Source: G963669295 sp963669295 (GTDB lineage Bacteria; Bacteroidota; Bacteroidia; Flavobacteriales_D; CALLUQ01). Taken from it: a stretch of 64,000 nt of DNA. Below the pieces are notes generated by a model. That model worked only from the letters and a program-made list of their open reading frames with translations, was not told the origin of the DNA and made no database searches. The position numbers and the translations under genes were made by a program. The stretch covers positions 3,968,001-4,032,000 of the forward strand of contig OY769938.1 in NCBI GenBank assembly GCA_963669295.1. Reading direction: 5' to 3'. The number at the start of each line of letters is the position of its first letter. Positions within the stretch are counted from its first letter, which is position 1. Below are positions 17,880 to 27,958 of the stretch, in pieces.

Positions 17880-18440
17880 CTCACCCTCCACATCCTTTTA
17901 TCACACTCCCCCTCCCGCTCGGTCTTCGATACTTTTTGGGTTCACGTTGTTCACCCAAAACACTCAGACACTCGCTCACATACTATATCTCCCGAGTGGC
18001 AGAGTGATCCGCCAGAGGCGGATTGTATCGAAGCCCGAGGGCAGGGATATGCTCTCCTTCATCGACCACACAAACACTCGCCCCTCACAAACACTCCTGC
18101 GCAGGCACCCCGATAGCTATCGTGGCACCAGCAAAGGCACCTTGGGAGCTTGCTTCTCCGCCTAAGGCGGATCGCAAAGACGTGTATCTTAATGCATACT
18201 CCTGTATACTCCCTTCTGCATACTCCCTCCTCGCATCACTCACGCTCGGTCTTCGATACTTTTTGGGTTCACACTGTTCACTCAAAACACTCAGACACTC
18301 GCTTCTCACTAACTCCTGTATACTCACCACTACATACTCCCTCCTAACATCACTCACGCTCGGTCTTCCCCGCCTGCCGTCAGGCAGGGATACATCCGCC
18401 TGAGGCGGACACTCAGACACTCGCTCTTCACTACTACATA
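17880..18440. repeat. Mosaic of palindromic intergenic repeats with swapped cores
   Basis: Between two shared flanks, CGCTCGGTCTTC and ACACTCAGACACTCGCT, two different cores occur. At about 17913-17974 and 18241-18302 the core is GATACTTTTTGGGTTCAC followed by a GTTCAC(C/T)CAAA segment. At about 18358-18423, as in the 238-bp repeats upstream, it is the palindromic CCTGCCGTCAGGCAGG...CCGCCTGAGGCGG. A related CCAGCAAAGGCACCTTGGG block lies at about 18128-18146. No gene is supported here or in the following 18441-18728, which is featureless apart from the likely promoter region of the next gene. Confidence 0.85.
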
Positions 18441-18728
18441 CTCACTCCATCACTCATTTCCTTTATCACTTTATCCCCCTAACACGCCCCTCACATCACC
18501 CAATCCCTCTCCACGCTCACTACAAGCCATCTGAACGTAATGAAAGGGGTAAACACGGTTGATAAAGAGAGCCACATCAGACAAATTTTCCTTTGTTTAT
18601 AAAATAAACAAGCAACTCAAACGCAAAAACAACGTCTTTAACTAAAACATTTTTGAGTTTTTACCGTTAAACGGACGTGATTCGTTAAGAATGATAGTCG
18701 CTGGTTCCTGTTGCAAGCGACGCTTATT

Positions 18729-21700
18729 ATGTTGAAAAGACTTTTCATAATCGCATTGTTTTTGTGCAGCTCCATGGCTTACGCATCCCATTGGATGGGG
18801 GGCGAAATTACATGGGAGTGCCAGGGTGGTGGCGATTATGTTTTTAAGCTCAAGGTGTACCGCGACTGCAATGGAGTACCCGGACCAAATGCGGCACAAC
18901 TTTCGGTGTGGAATCACCCGTCTATCAATACCATTGCTTTAACACTCATTTCACAAACCGACATTTCGCCCTCTTGTAATCAAGTAGCAGGAGGCCCTGC
19001 AGCCATTACTTGTGGGGTAGGAGGGCCGGGAGCGGTAGAAGAATTTATTTTTGAATCGGCCCCCATCACCATTACAGGAGTGCCACCGGCACAAGGCTGG
19101 GCCTTTACATGGGATAACTTTTTTCGCAATGCAGCCATCAACAACCTGGTTGACCCCGATAATTCAGGCATCACATTGCGGGCAGTAATGTATCCTTTTA
19201 ACGGACAAAATGCCGGGCCTTGTTTTGATTCTTCGCCACAATTTGCCGAAACACCAGTAACCGTAGCCTGTACCGGGTATCCTTTTCGCTACAACCAAAA
19301 CGCGTACGATCCCGACCTCGATTCACTGGCTTATTCCTGGGGAGACCCTTTGGATAACCTCAATGGAGTGTTTAACCCACCTGTAAACCCTGCTGCCATA
19401 CAGTGGGAAGCAGGATATAGCATCAACAGCCCATTGCCCGGAACCACACAAAATGCCAACAACATACCAGCCAATATGAACCCTTATACCGGGGAGGTGT
19501 CGTTTACCTCATTTACACAAGGCAACTTTGTAACGGTAGTAAAGGTGGAGTCGTGGCGTTGTGGACAAAAAATTGCGGAAGTATATCGCGAAATGCAAAC
19601 AGTGCTGTTGGGTTGCAGTGGTACCAATAATCCTCCAGTGGTTACGCCCCCCTTTAATGGAGGCACCTCCTTTGCCGATACGGTGTATGCAGGCGATTTG
19701 GTGGTGTTTAACTTTAACAGCAGCGACAACGAAACATTGCAAGATGGTAGTCAGCAAACCAATATTTTAACACCTTCTGGAAGCCAGTTTGGAGCCAATT
19801 TCAACGATGTCAACAATGGATGTCCCAACCCACCATGTGCCACGCTATCAGACCCTATCCCATTATCAGGGCAAAATGGCATTGCTACCACCTTCAGTTG
19901 GCAAACCGACTGTTCGCACGTTTCCAGCAACAACGGATGCAGTGCAGAAAGTACTACACATACGTTTGTATTTAGGGTATCCGACGATTTTTGTCCTGCG
20001 CCCGGGGTAAATATGCCCACCATTTCTATTACAGTATTAGGATTGCCACAGGTGGCTGCACCCGATTTGCGTTGCGCCTCGGTAGCACCTAATGGCGATG
20101 TTACCTTGAGTTGGGAGCCTACCACAGATCCAATGGGATCGTTTACGAATTACGAAGTATTTGTATCTGGATCGCCTGGAGGGCCTTATTCATCAATAAC
20201 TACTATTCCCAACATCAACACCACCAGCTATACCCATGTTGGAGCCGATGCTCACCTCGGCTCGGTGTATTACTATGTGGCCACAAACTCGGGTTGTTAT
20301 GGAGGGCAGGCAACTGCTTCAGATACCTTGCGCACCATCTTCTTAGAAGTAGACAACCCAGCCAATGGAACAGCGGAGCTGAACTGGAACCCCATTGCCA
20401 GTCCCAATGTGGCTACTTCCACAGGGTGGTATCACATTTATCAAGAGTATCCAGTACCAGGAGTATGGACTTTAATCGACTCTACCCAATACGGCAATGA
20501 AAGTTATATCGATACCATAAGTGTTTGTACCGATACGTTGAATTACCGCGTTGAAATAGCCGATAGCTCTGGCTGCGTGTCGGCATCGTCTATCGATGGC
20601 GATTGGTTTTCCGATATTTTGCCCCCTACACCACCACTCATTAACGCTGTAAGTGTAGATACATTAAATGGATTAGCCACCATCGACTGGGATCCCAGCC
20701 CGGAGCAAGATACCGAGGGCTACATTGTTTTACAGCTTATTGGTGGTGCCTGGGTGATCATCGATACCGTGTGGGGCATTAACAATAACTTTTATACCCA
20801 CCTTACTTCCAGTGTCAATGCATTCAGCGAATGTTACGGACTGGCAGCCATAGACAGCTGTTGGTCGGGAGTACCCTCTTCGCCCAATACCAGCCCTATG
20901 GGCACACCGCATTGTTCCATGTACCTCACCAACTCACTTGATATTTGTCCGCAAGAGGTAAATTTAGAGTGGAACAGTTATATAAATTGGCCCGCAGGAG
21001 TATTGCAATACGAAATATATGCCATTGAAAATGGTGGTACGCCTGTAATGGTGGGAGTTAACACCCCCAACGACACTAATTTTGTGCACACCAACATCAA
21101 TGCTTATTCCACCTATTGTTATGTGGTAAAAGCCATTTCAAACGATGGGAAAGAGTCGTTGTCGAATAAAAGTTGCCGCTACATTCACAGGCCATTACAG
21201 CCCACCTTTAACTACTTATCGGTGGCTACAGTAACGTCTGAAGAGTCTATTGCTGTGCGTATTATTGGCGATCCGGCAGCATCGGTATCGCACTACCGCA
21301 TTGAGCGTGCAGATGAGCAGTTAGGACCGTATGTGCCAGTAGGTACAGTAGGTTCGGCACCTAACCCTATTCAATACACCGACTTTACACCATTGCCCGG
21401 AGAGCAGGAGTACTACTACCAGGTGGTGGTGGTGGATAGTTGTGGCGACGATGCTTTAACCTCTAATTATGCCCGCACCATGCTGCTGCGTGTATATGCC
21501 GATCAAAACCGGTTGTTAAACATTGTGCAGTGGAGCTCGTACCGCGGGTGGGATGGAAACATTGTGGCCTATAACATCTATCGAAGCGTAAGCGGTGTGT
21601 TTGATCCTACGCCTATTGTTACGGTACCGCCAACCATTCAGTATTACGAAGATGATGTGGCCGACTTGATTACTACAACTGCAGACGGTGAGTTTTGCTA

Positions 21701-22070
21701 CTACATTGAAGCGGTAGAAAGTTTTAACAACTATGGTGTTGCTGAAATCAGTCACTCCAATACAGTATGCGCCTACCAGGAACCCAAGGTATGGATCCCC
21801 AATGCGTTCATCATTGGTGGTGTTAATAACACCTTCCAACCGGTAGCGGGTTACATCGACTTTGATGCCTATCGCATGCGTATCTTTAATCGTTGGGGAG
21901 AGCTCATCTTCGAAACCACCGACATTGCCGAAGGCTGGGATGGTACCTATAAAGGCGATGTGGTGCAGGAAGGGGCATATGTTTACGAAATCTCTTATCG
22001 ATCGTCTGAAGGGAAGCCTATTGACCGTAGGGGAACACTTACCCTCTTGCATGGGGGCAGTGGAGAATAG
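18729..22070 (+). CDS. Type IX secreted multidomain protein with type B (gliding-type) C-terminal signal
   Basis: ATG 18729 gives a signal peptide (MLKRLFIIAL... ending AYAS), better than the in-frame ATG at 18711. The 1113-residue product begins HWMGGEITW, with DYVFKLKVYRDCNG, an N-terminal module common in large secreted Bacteroidota proteins. Fibronectin-III-like repeats follow (segments such as GDVTLSWEP, GTAELNWNP, GLATIDWDP). The last 95 residues match the type B secretion tail: WIPNAFI, RMRIFNRWGELIFET, GWDGTYKGDVVQEGAYVYEI. It is exported by Sec and then the type IX machinery to the surface or medium. No PorP/SprF partner gene is adjacent. Confidence 0.9.
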   Translation: MLKRLFIIALFLCSSMAYASHWMGGEITWECQGGGDYVFKLKVYRDCNGVPGPNAAQLSVWNHPSINTIALTLISQTDISPSCNQVAGGPAAITCGVGGPGAVEEFIFESAPITITGVPPAQGWAFTWDNFFRNAAINNLVDPDNSGITLRAVMYPFNGQNAGPCFDSSPQFAETPVTVACTGYPFRYNQNAYDPDLDSLAYSWGDPLDNLNGVFNPPVNPAAIQWEAGYSINSPLPGTTQNANNIPANMNPYTGEVSFTSFTQGNFVTVVKVESWRCGQKIAEVYREMQTVLLGCSGTNNPPVVTPPFNGGTSFADTVYAGDLVVFNFNSSDNETLQDGSQQTNILTPSGSQFGANFNDVNNGCPNPPCATLSDPIPLSGQNGIATTFSWQTDCSHVSSNNGCSAESTTHTFVFRVSDDFCPAPGVNMPTISITVLGLPQVAAPDLRCASVAPNGDVTLSWEPTTDPMGSFTNYEVFVSGSPGGPYSSITTIPNINTTSYTHVGADAHLGSVYYYVATNSGCYGGQATASDTLRTIFLEVDNPANGTAELNWNPIASPNVATSTGWYHIYQEYPVPGVWTLIDSTQYGNESYIDTISVCTDTLNYRVEIADSSGCVSASSIDGDWFSDILPPTPPLINAVSVDTLNGLATIDWDPSPEQDTEGYIVLQLIGGAWVIIDTVWGINNNFYTHLTSSVNAFSECYGLAAIDSCWSGVPSSPNTSPMGTPHCSMYLTNSLDICPQEVNLEWNSYINWPAGVLQYEIYAIENGGTPVMVGVNTPNDTNFVHTNINAYSTYCYVVKAISNDGKESLSNKSCRYIHRPLQPTFNYLSVATVTSEESIAVRIIGDPAASVSHYRIERADEQLGPYVPVGTVGSAPNPIQYTDFTPLPGEQEYYYQVVVVDSCGDDALTSNYARTMLLRVYADQNRLLNIVQWSSYRGWDGNIVAYNIYRSVSGVFDPTPIVTVPPTIQYYEDDVADLITTTADGEFCYYIEAVESFNNYGVAEISHSNTVCAYQEPKVWIPNAFIIGGVNNTFQPVAGYIDFDAYRMRIFNRWGELIFETTDIAEGWDGTYKGDVVQEGAYVYEISYRSSEGKPIDRRGTLTLLHGGSGE

Positions 22071-22127
22071 TGTTTAAAACTTCAATTTTAGATGTTATTT
22101 CAATGCGTGTATTCCATTTAATTTTCC

Positions 22128-22135
22128 TATTTTTG
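22128..22135 (+). promoter_or_regulatory. -7 element of guaB (TATTTTTG)
   Basis: TATTTTTG matches TAnnTTTG exactly, 42 bp before the guaB ATG. No clear TTG -33 element is seen at the usual distance. Confidence 0.45.
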
Positions 22136-22177
22136 CGCAATTTTATTGGTTAATAAACTTCAATTCTAAACGCCACT

Positions 22178-23647
22178 ATGTCATTAGATTCCAACAAATT
22201 TGTAGGAGAAGGGTTAACTTACGACGACGTACTTTTAGTACCTGCCTATTCAGAGGTATTACCCCGGAATGTGAACATCAGTTCCAAGTTTACCCGCAAC
22301 ATTACCATTAACGCTCCCATTGTATCAGCAGCAATGGATACCGTAACGGAATCGTCGTTAGCCATTGCCATGGCACAACAAGGCGGTATAGGAGTTATTC
22401 ATAAGAATCTTACGGTAGAAGATCAAGCTGCAGAGGTACGTAAAGTGAAGCGCTCAGAAAGTGGAATGATTCAAGATCCTGTTACGATGAATAAAGAAGC
22501 TACGGTAGGCGATGCATTGGCATTGATGGCCGAGCATAAAATCGGTGGGATTCCAGTAGTAGATGAAGCAAATTACCTGGTAGGCATCGTTACCAATCGC
22601 GATTTGAGGTTCGAAAAGCAAATGGGACGCCCGGTAAGCGAAGTGATGACCAGCGAAAATGTGGTTACCACCAATAAATCGTCAGACTTATCGAAAGCAG
22701 CAGATATTCTGCAAATGCATAAAATTGAAAAGCTGCCAGTAGTGGATGAAGACAACAAGCTGGTAGGATTAATTACTTATAAAGACATTATTAAGCTGCG
22801 CGAGCACCCTAACTCATGCAAAGATGCCTTTGGTCGGTTAAGGGTGGCAGCAGCCATTGGTGTAAACACCATGGATCGTTTGCATGCTCTTGTTGAAGCG
22901 GGGGTGGATGCAGTAGTGATTGATACTGCTCATGGCCATTCGAAAGGAGTAATAGAAACATTAAAAGCTACAAAAGAGCTGTACCCAGAGGTAGAAGTGA
23001 TTGTAGGAAACATTGCTACTGGCGATGCTGCACGAGAATTGGTAGCTGCCGGAGCCGATGCAGTGAAAGTGGGCATTGGCCCGGGATCGATTTGCACCAC
23101 GCGTGTGATTGCCGGTGTAGGGGTACCGCAACTTACTGCGGTGATGGATGTAGCTGAAGCATTGAAAGATACTGGAGTACCCATGATTGCTGATGGTGGA
23201 ATTCGTTACACCGGAGACATTGTAAAAGCATTGGCAGCAGGAGCCAATACCGTAATGGTAGGGTCGCTTATTGCTGGAGTTGGAGAATCGCCTGGTGAAA
23301 CCATCATTTTTGAAGGAAGAAAATTTAAGTCGTACCGTGGAATGGGCTCTATAGGAGCCATGAAAAAAGGATCGAAAGACCGTTATTTCCAGGACGATGA
23401 GCATGATGTAAAAAAATTGGTACCCGAAGGTATTGCTGGTCGTGTACCTTATAAAGGACAACTAAAAGAAGTAATGCACCAATTGGTTGGTGGACTTAGA
23501 GCAGGTATGGGATATTGTGGTGCCGGTACAGTAGAAGCGTTGCAGAACGAAGCAAAGTTCATTCGCATTACCAGTGCCGGTGTTAAGGAGAGTCATCCAC
23601 ACGATGTAACCATTACGCGGGAGGCCCCCAATTACAGTTTGGTGTAA
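22178..23647 (+). CDS. guaB: IMP dehydrogenase
   Basis: This 489-residue enzyme oxidises IMP to XMP with NAD, the first committed step of GMP synthesis. It is full length. The barrel starts LTYDDVLLVPAYSEVLP; a tandem CBS pair is inserted at about 97-210 (GGIPVVDE, EKLPVVDE). The active-site loop GPGSICTTR carries catalytic Cys306, then ADGGIRYTGDIVKALAAGA, GSLIAG and the flap arginine/tyrosine region follow. It has its own -7 element and lies 107 bp after the type IX protein gene; the chaperone genes that follow begin 67 bp downstream and may be cotranscribed. Confidence 0.97.
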   Translation: MSLDSNKFVGEGLTYDDVLLVPAYSEVLPRNVNISSKFTRNITINAPIVSAAMDTVTESSLAIAMAQQGGIGVIHKNLTVEDQAAEVRKVKRSESGMIQDPVTMNKEATVGDALALMAEHKIGGIPVVDEANYLVGIVTNRDLRFEKQMGRPVSEVMTSENVVTTNKSSDLSKAADILQMHKIEKLPVVDEDNKLVGLITYKDIIKLREHPNSCKDAFGRLRVAAAIGVNTMDRLHALVEAGVDAVVIDTAHGHSKGVIETLKATKELYPEVEVIVGNIATGDAARELVAAGADAVKVGIGPGSICTTRVIAGVGVPQLTAVMDVAEALKDTGVPMIADGGIRYTGDIVKALAAGANTVMVGSLIAGVGESPGETIIFEGRKFKSYRGMGSIGAMKKGSKDRYFQDDEHDVKKLVPEGIAGRVPYKGQLKEVMHQLVGGLRAGMGYCGAGTVEALQNEAKFIRITSAGVKESHPHDVTITREAPNYSLV

Positions 23648-23714
23648 TTATTGAATGAATACAAATAAAGCTTCTACTATTCTAGCAGATTGTATAACTT
23701 TTAAACTAGTGAAA

Positions 23715-25661
23715 ATGAGATTGAGTCTATTATTGATTTTTGTTTCGATGTTGGGTTTTTCCCCGGTAATGGGGCAAGGCGATCCGGTGTTAATGACCGT
23801 TGATAAAGAGAAAGTGACCAAATCGGAATTTGAAGCGATTTTTAGAAAGAACAAGAAAGGTGATGAAGTTACGAAAGAAGAATTGGACGAATACCTTGAC
23901 TTGTTTGTTAACTTTAAACTAAAGGTACGTGAGGCAGAAGAGTTGGGGTTAGATACCGTAAGCAAATTTGTAAAAGAGCTTTCGGGCTACCGTAAGCAAT
24001 TGGAGCGCCCTTACCTGGTAGACAGCGACATGAACGAAGAGCTGTTGAAGGAAGCCTACGAGCGGATGAAACAAGAAGTGCGTGCCAGCCACATTTTGAT
24101 AAAGGTGGCCGCTGATGCCAGTCCTGAAGATACCTTGGCAGCTTACAAAAAGGCCATGCGTTTACGCACAAGAATTGTGAACGGAGAAGCATTTGAAGCA
24201 GTGGCCAAAGGCAAAGGAGGGTCAGATGACTCTTCAGTATCGAAAAACGATGGCGATTTGGGCTACTTTACGGCTTTGCAAATGGTTTACCCATTTGAAA
24301 ATGCCGCTTTTAACATGAAAGTAGGCGAGTTATCGCAGCCAGTACGTACCCGTTATGGATACCACCTTTTGAAGTTGGTAGATAAACGCGATGCGCGTGG
24401 TGAGATTCGTGCAGCACACATTATGGTAAAGTCTGGCGAAAAAGACAATGCTGAAACAAAAGCCAATGCAGAGAAGAAAATCAAAGAGCTGTATGAGAAA
24501 TTGAAAAGCGGTGAAGATTTTGGCACATTGGCAAAACAACACTCTGACGATAAAGGCTCGGCACAGAAAAATGGCGAATTGCCATGGTTCGGTACCGGCA
24601 AAATGGTAGAAGAATTTGAAGACACGGCCTTTAATTTAAAAGAGGATGGCAGCTACTCAGCGCCTTTCCAAACCAAGTACGGATGGCACATTGTAAAACG
24701 ATTGGAGCACAAGCCGCTACAACCGTTCGCAGAAATTGAGCGATCGTTGAAAGCCAAAGTACAGCGCGATACCCGCTCGCAATTGTCGAAAAACTCTTTC
24801 CTGGCAAAGCTGAAAAAGGAGTACAACTACATGGAGTACCCCAAAAACATGAGAAAAATCTACAAAATTGTTGATACTAGCATTTACAGCGCCAACTGGA
24901 AATTTGAAGGTGCCGATGCTTATAACAAAGAATTGTTTGTGCTCGATGGTAAAAAATACTTGCAAAAAGATTTCATCAACTACCTGTTAGAAAAACAACG
25001 CAAAGGACGTCAGCGTGGCGAGTTGAACAAGTACATCGACGAGCGTTATGCTTACTATGCAGAAGCGGTATTGGTAGACTACGAGCGCAGCAAGTTAGAA
25101 ACCAAGTACCCTGAATTCAAAGCATTGATGAAAGAGTACAGAGATGGTATCTTGTTGTTTGAATTGACCGATAAGAAGGTATGGTCGAAAGCAGTAAAAG
25201 ATTCTACTGGATTGGAAGCATATTACGAAGCCAATAAAAACAACTACATGTGGGGGCAGCGTTTGGATGCTAAGGTATACACCTGTGCCAATGCAAAGAT
25301 TGCCAAGAGCGTGAAGAAAATGTTGAAGAAAAAGAAAAGCGACGAAGAGATTTTGGCAGCCATCAACGAAGATTCGCAGTTGAACTTGAAGATTGAAAGC
25401 GACCTTTATGTGAAAAAAGCCAGTGATGTAGTCGATCAGTTTGAGTGGAAAACTGGTGTTTCCGACAACAAAACCATCAACGATCAGGTAGTATTCTTAT
25501 CGGTAAAAGAAGTAATGGCTCCAGCGCCTAAACTGTTGAAAGAAGCCAAAGGATTGGTTACTGCCGATTATCAAAACCACCTGGAAGCAGAGTGGATCAA
25601 GTCGTTGAAAGGTAAATACGCAGTATCGGTAAACAAAGACGTGTTGTACACGATTCAATAA
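23715..25661 (+). CDS. Periplasmic peptidyl-prolyl isomerase with two parvulin domains
   Basis: ATG 23715 starts a signal peptide (MRLSLLLIFVSM... ending VMGQ); the in-frame ATG at 23655 adds 20 residues that would mask it. The 648-residue mature-type protein has an N-terminal helical chaperone region, parvulin domain 1 (about 110-235, with RASHILIKV and RYGYHLLKLVD) and domain 2 (about 240-345, with IRAAHIMVKSG and KYGWHIVKRLE). A lysine-rich helical C-terminal region follows. It should help fold outer-membrane proteins, like SurA/PpiD. Its neighbours are another chaperone-like lipoprotein and SurA. Confidence 0.9.
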   Translation: MRLSLLLIFVSMLGFSPVMGQGDPVLMTVDKEKVTKSEFEAIFRKNKKGDEVTKEELDEYLDLFVNFKLKVREAEELGLDTVSKFVKELSGYRKQLERPYLVDSDMNEELLKEAYERMKQEVRASHILIKVAADASPEDTLAAYKKAMRLRTRIVNGEAFEAVAKGKGGSDDSSVSKNDGDLGYFTALQMVYPFENAAFNMKVGELSQPVRTRYGYHLLKLVDKRDARGEIRAAHIMVKSGEKDNAETKANAEKKIKELYEKLKSGEDFGTLAKQHSDDKGSAQKNGELPWFGTGKMVEEFEDTAFNLKEDGSYSAPFQTKYGWHIVKRLEHKPLQPFAEIERSLKAKVQRDTRSQLSKNSFLAKLKKEYNYMEYPKNMRKIYKIVDTSIYSANWKFEGADAYNKELFVLDGKKYLQKDFINYLLEKQRKGRQRGELNKYIDERYAYYAEAVLVDYERSKLETKYPEFKALMKEYRDGILLFELTDKKVWSKAVKDSTGLEAYYEANKNNYMWGQRLDAKVYTCANAKIAKSVKKMLKKKKSDEEILAAINEDSQLNLKIESDLYVKKASDVVDQFEWKTGVSDNKTINDQVVFLSVKEVMAPAPKLLKEAKGLVTADYQNHLEAEWIKSLKGKYAVSVNKDVLYTIQ

Positions 25662-25699
25662 TCGTGTAGCGGGTGCGGCCCAACCATTTTACACCAACA

Positions 25700-26539
25700 A
25701 TGAAAAAGTCGTTCCCATACTTGTTGTTCGCCATCATTGCTTTGCAGGCTTGCGAGCCGGTAGAGGAAGAGCAAAAGATTGCACGTGTATTTGACCAGGT
25801 ACTCTATGCTTCCGATTTGGAGGACGTAGTGCCTACACGAGTAAGCAAAACAGATAGTATTGAGATTATACGTACCTATGTGAACAATTGGGTACGCGAA
25901 AACTCCTTACTACATCATGCAGAGCTCAACCTGTCGGAAGAGTTGAAGAACGTTGAAAAGCAATTGACCGACTACCGCAACTCGCTCATCATCTATCAGT
26001 ACGAGAAAGAGCTGATTCAGCAAAAGCTGGATACGGCAGTGGCTATGGAAGAAATTGAGGCGTACTATAAAAACAACAAAGAAAACTTCGAGTTAAAAGA
26101 TTACATCGTTAAGGTACTCTATATCAAGTTGTATAAAAACACACCCGATCTGGAAACGCCCGAACGACTGTACCGGCTCAAGAACCCTGAAGACCATATT
26201 GCCCTGGAAGCTTACTGTAGCCAGTATGCTGCCAACTTCTATTTTGATGAAGATGCATGGCTTTATTTTGATGACTTATTGAAAGAGGTGCCGCTGAAAA
26301 TTTATGACAAAGAGAACTTTTTACAGAAAAATGATTACATAAAATTCGAAGACGACAATTTTCTGTATTTATTGAACGTTATTGACTACAAATTGAAGGA
26401 CGGCCTCTCACCCTTGAGCCTCGAGGTGGAAAATATTAGAAACATTATCATAAATCAACGTAAATTAGCACTCATCACCAAAATGAGGGAAGACGTTTAC
26501 GAAGATGCCCTTGGTAGAAACAACATTGAAATCTATTAG
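25700..26539 (+). CDS. Chaperone-like lipoprotein between two parvulin genes
   Basis: ATG 25700 gives MKKSFPYLLFAIIALQAC, a lipoprotein signal with lipobox LQAC (Cys18); the upstream in-frame ATG at 25673 would spoil it. The 279-residue product is mostly helical and resembles the SurA N-terminal chaperone part (NWVRENSLLHHAEL, then EIEAYYKNNKENFEL), but no parvulin core (no HILI or GYH motif) is visible. It is 38 bp after the two-domain isomerase and 3 bp before surA, so all three likely form one operon acting on outer-membrane proteins. Isomerase activity is not expected. Confidence 0.75.
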   Translation: MKKSFPYLLFAIIALQACEPVEEEQKIARVFDQVLYASDLEDVVPTRVSKTDSIEIIRTYVNNWVRENSLLHHAELNLSEELKNVEKQLTDYRNSLIIYQYEKELIQQKLDTAVAMEEIEAYYKNNKENFELKDYIVKVLYIKLYKNTPDLETPERLYRLKNPEDHIALEAYCSQYAANFYFDEDAWLYFDDLLKEVPLKIYDKENFLQKNDYIKFEDDNFLYLLNVIDYKLKDGLSPLSLEVENIRNIIINQRKLALITKMREDVYEDALGRNNIEIY

Positions 26540-26542
26540 CTG

Positions 26543-27910
26543 ATGAAACTAAATCTACTGTTTACCTTTTTATTAATAGGAGCAGGTGCTACCACCATTG
26601 CTCAACCAGAGGGTAAAGTTATTGATGAAATTATTGCTGTTGTTGGTGATAATGTAGTGCTGTTCTCCGACATTGAAGCGCAGAAGGCACAAGCCCGTCA
26701 AAATGGGTATTCGCTCGATGAAATGTCGACCTGCATCATCATGGAAGAGTTGTTGTTTCAAAACTTGTTGCTGCACCAGGCACAGGTAGATAGTGTAGAA
26801 GTAACTGAGGCACAAATTGAAGGAGAGATTGATAGAAGGATGCGCTATTATTTAAACATCCTCAAGTCGGAAGAGAAATTCAAAGAGCAGTTTGGACGAT
26901 CGGTAGAAGAATTTAAAGCAGAAATGGTGGAGCCCGTACGAGAGCAGCTTATGGCACAGTCGATGCAGGGCCAGTTAACGTCGGATGTAAAAGCTACCCC
27001 TTCGGATGTAAGGGCTTATTTTAACAGCATCCCATCCGACAGTATCCCTACAGTAAGTTCGCAAGTAGAAGTGCTGCATATTGTGAAAAAACCCCTCATT
27101 ACCCCTGAAGATAAAAAGGATGTACACGACCGGTTGGAGAAATTGCGTCAGGAAATCCTTGGTGGTGCCGATTTTGAAACCAAGGCCATTCTTTATTCGG
27201 AAGATCCGGTATCGGCTGCGCGTGGTGGTAAACTGGGGATGGCAGAACGAGGATCGTATGTGCCCGAGTTTGAAGCAGTGATTTGGAACCTTGCCGAAGG
27301 CCAGATATCCGAAGTGTTTGAGTCACCTTATGGCTACCACTTTGCACGGGTCAATGAAATTAGAGGCGAAACCATTGATGTAAGCCACATCCTGTTCAAG
27401 CATGTTATTAGCCCTAAAGCACTATCAGACTCAAAAGCCTACCTCGATAGCATTTACGATGTATTGAAAAACGACACCTTAACTTTTGAAGAAGCAGCCA
27501 TCAAGTTTTCGGAAGATGAAGACAGCAAGAATAGTGGGGGAATCATTGTAAACCCGTTCACCAACTCTTCGAAATTCGACATGAGCCAAATCGGACAAAT
27601 CGACCAGTCGCTGCCCTTTGTATTGAACAAGATGGAAGTAGGAGAGGTATCGAAGCCGGTAGTGATGGAAATGCCTGATGGCACCAAAGCTTACCGTTTA
27701 ATTAAATTGAAAACACGTACAGAGCCACACAGGGCTAATCTTTCGCAAGACTACCCCATGATTCAAAATGCGGCACTGTCGCTCATGCAACAAGAAGCCT
27801 TGAACGAATGGGTGAATAAAACATTGGAAAAAACATTCGTTAGAATAGCCCCGGCATATCAAAGCTGTATCTTCTCCCACGATTGGTTGAAGGAACGCAT
27901 GAATAATTAG
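26543..27910 (+). CDS. surA: SurA-type periplasmic chaperone/peptidyl-prolyl isomerase
   Basis: This 455-residue protein has a signal peptide ending TIAQ, followed by the SurA N-terminal signature VIDEIIAVVGDNVVLFSDIE. Two parvulin domains follow, at about 170-275 (VEVLHIVKKP, ...PYGYHFARVNE) and 280-390 (IDVSHILFK). The first closely resembles an active domain; the second lacks a clean GYHFV end. It binds unfolded outer-membrane proteins in the periplasm. The start is 3 bp after the upstream lipoprotein stop, and moxR follows 48 bp later. Confidence 0.9.
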   Translation: MKLNLLFTFLLIGAGATTIAQPEGKVIDEIIAVVGDNVVLFSDIEAQKAQARQNGYSLDEMSTCIIMEELLFQNLLLHQAQVDSVEVTEAQIEGEIDRRMRYYLNILKSEEKFKEQFGRSVEEFKAEMVEPVREQLMAQSMQGQLTSDVKATPSDVRAYFNSIPSDSIPTVSSQVEVLHIVKKPLITPEDKKDVHDRLEKLRQEILGGADFETKAILYSEDPVSAARGGKLGMAERGSYVPEFEAVIWNLAEGQISEVFESPYGYHFARVNEIRGETIDVSHILFKHVISPKALSDSKAYLDSIYDVLKNDTLTFEEAAIKFSEDEDSKNSGGIIVNPFTNSSKFDMSQIGQIDQSLPFVLNKMEVGEVSKPVVMEMPDGTKAYRLIKLKTRTEPHRANLSQDYPMIQNAALSLMQQEALNEWVNKTLEKTFVRIAPAYQSCIFSHDWLKERMNN

Positions 27911-27958
27911 AAGATTATTAGTAATATTAGGTTGTAGCAATAATAGGAAGGAGTACGC

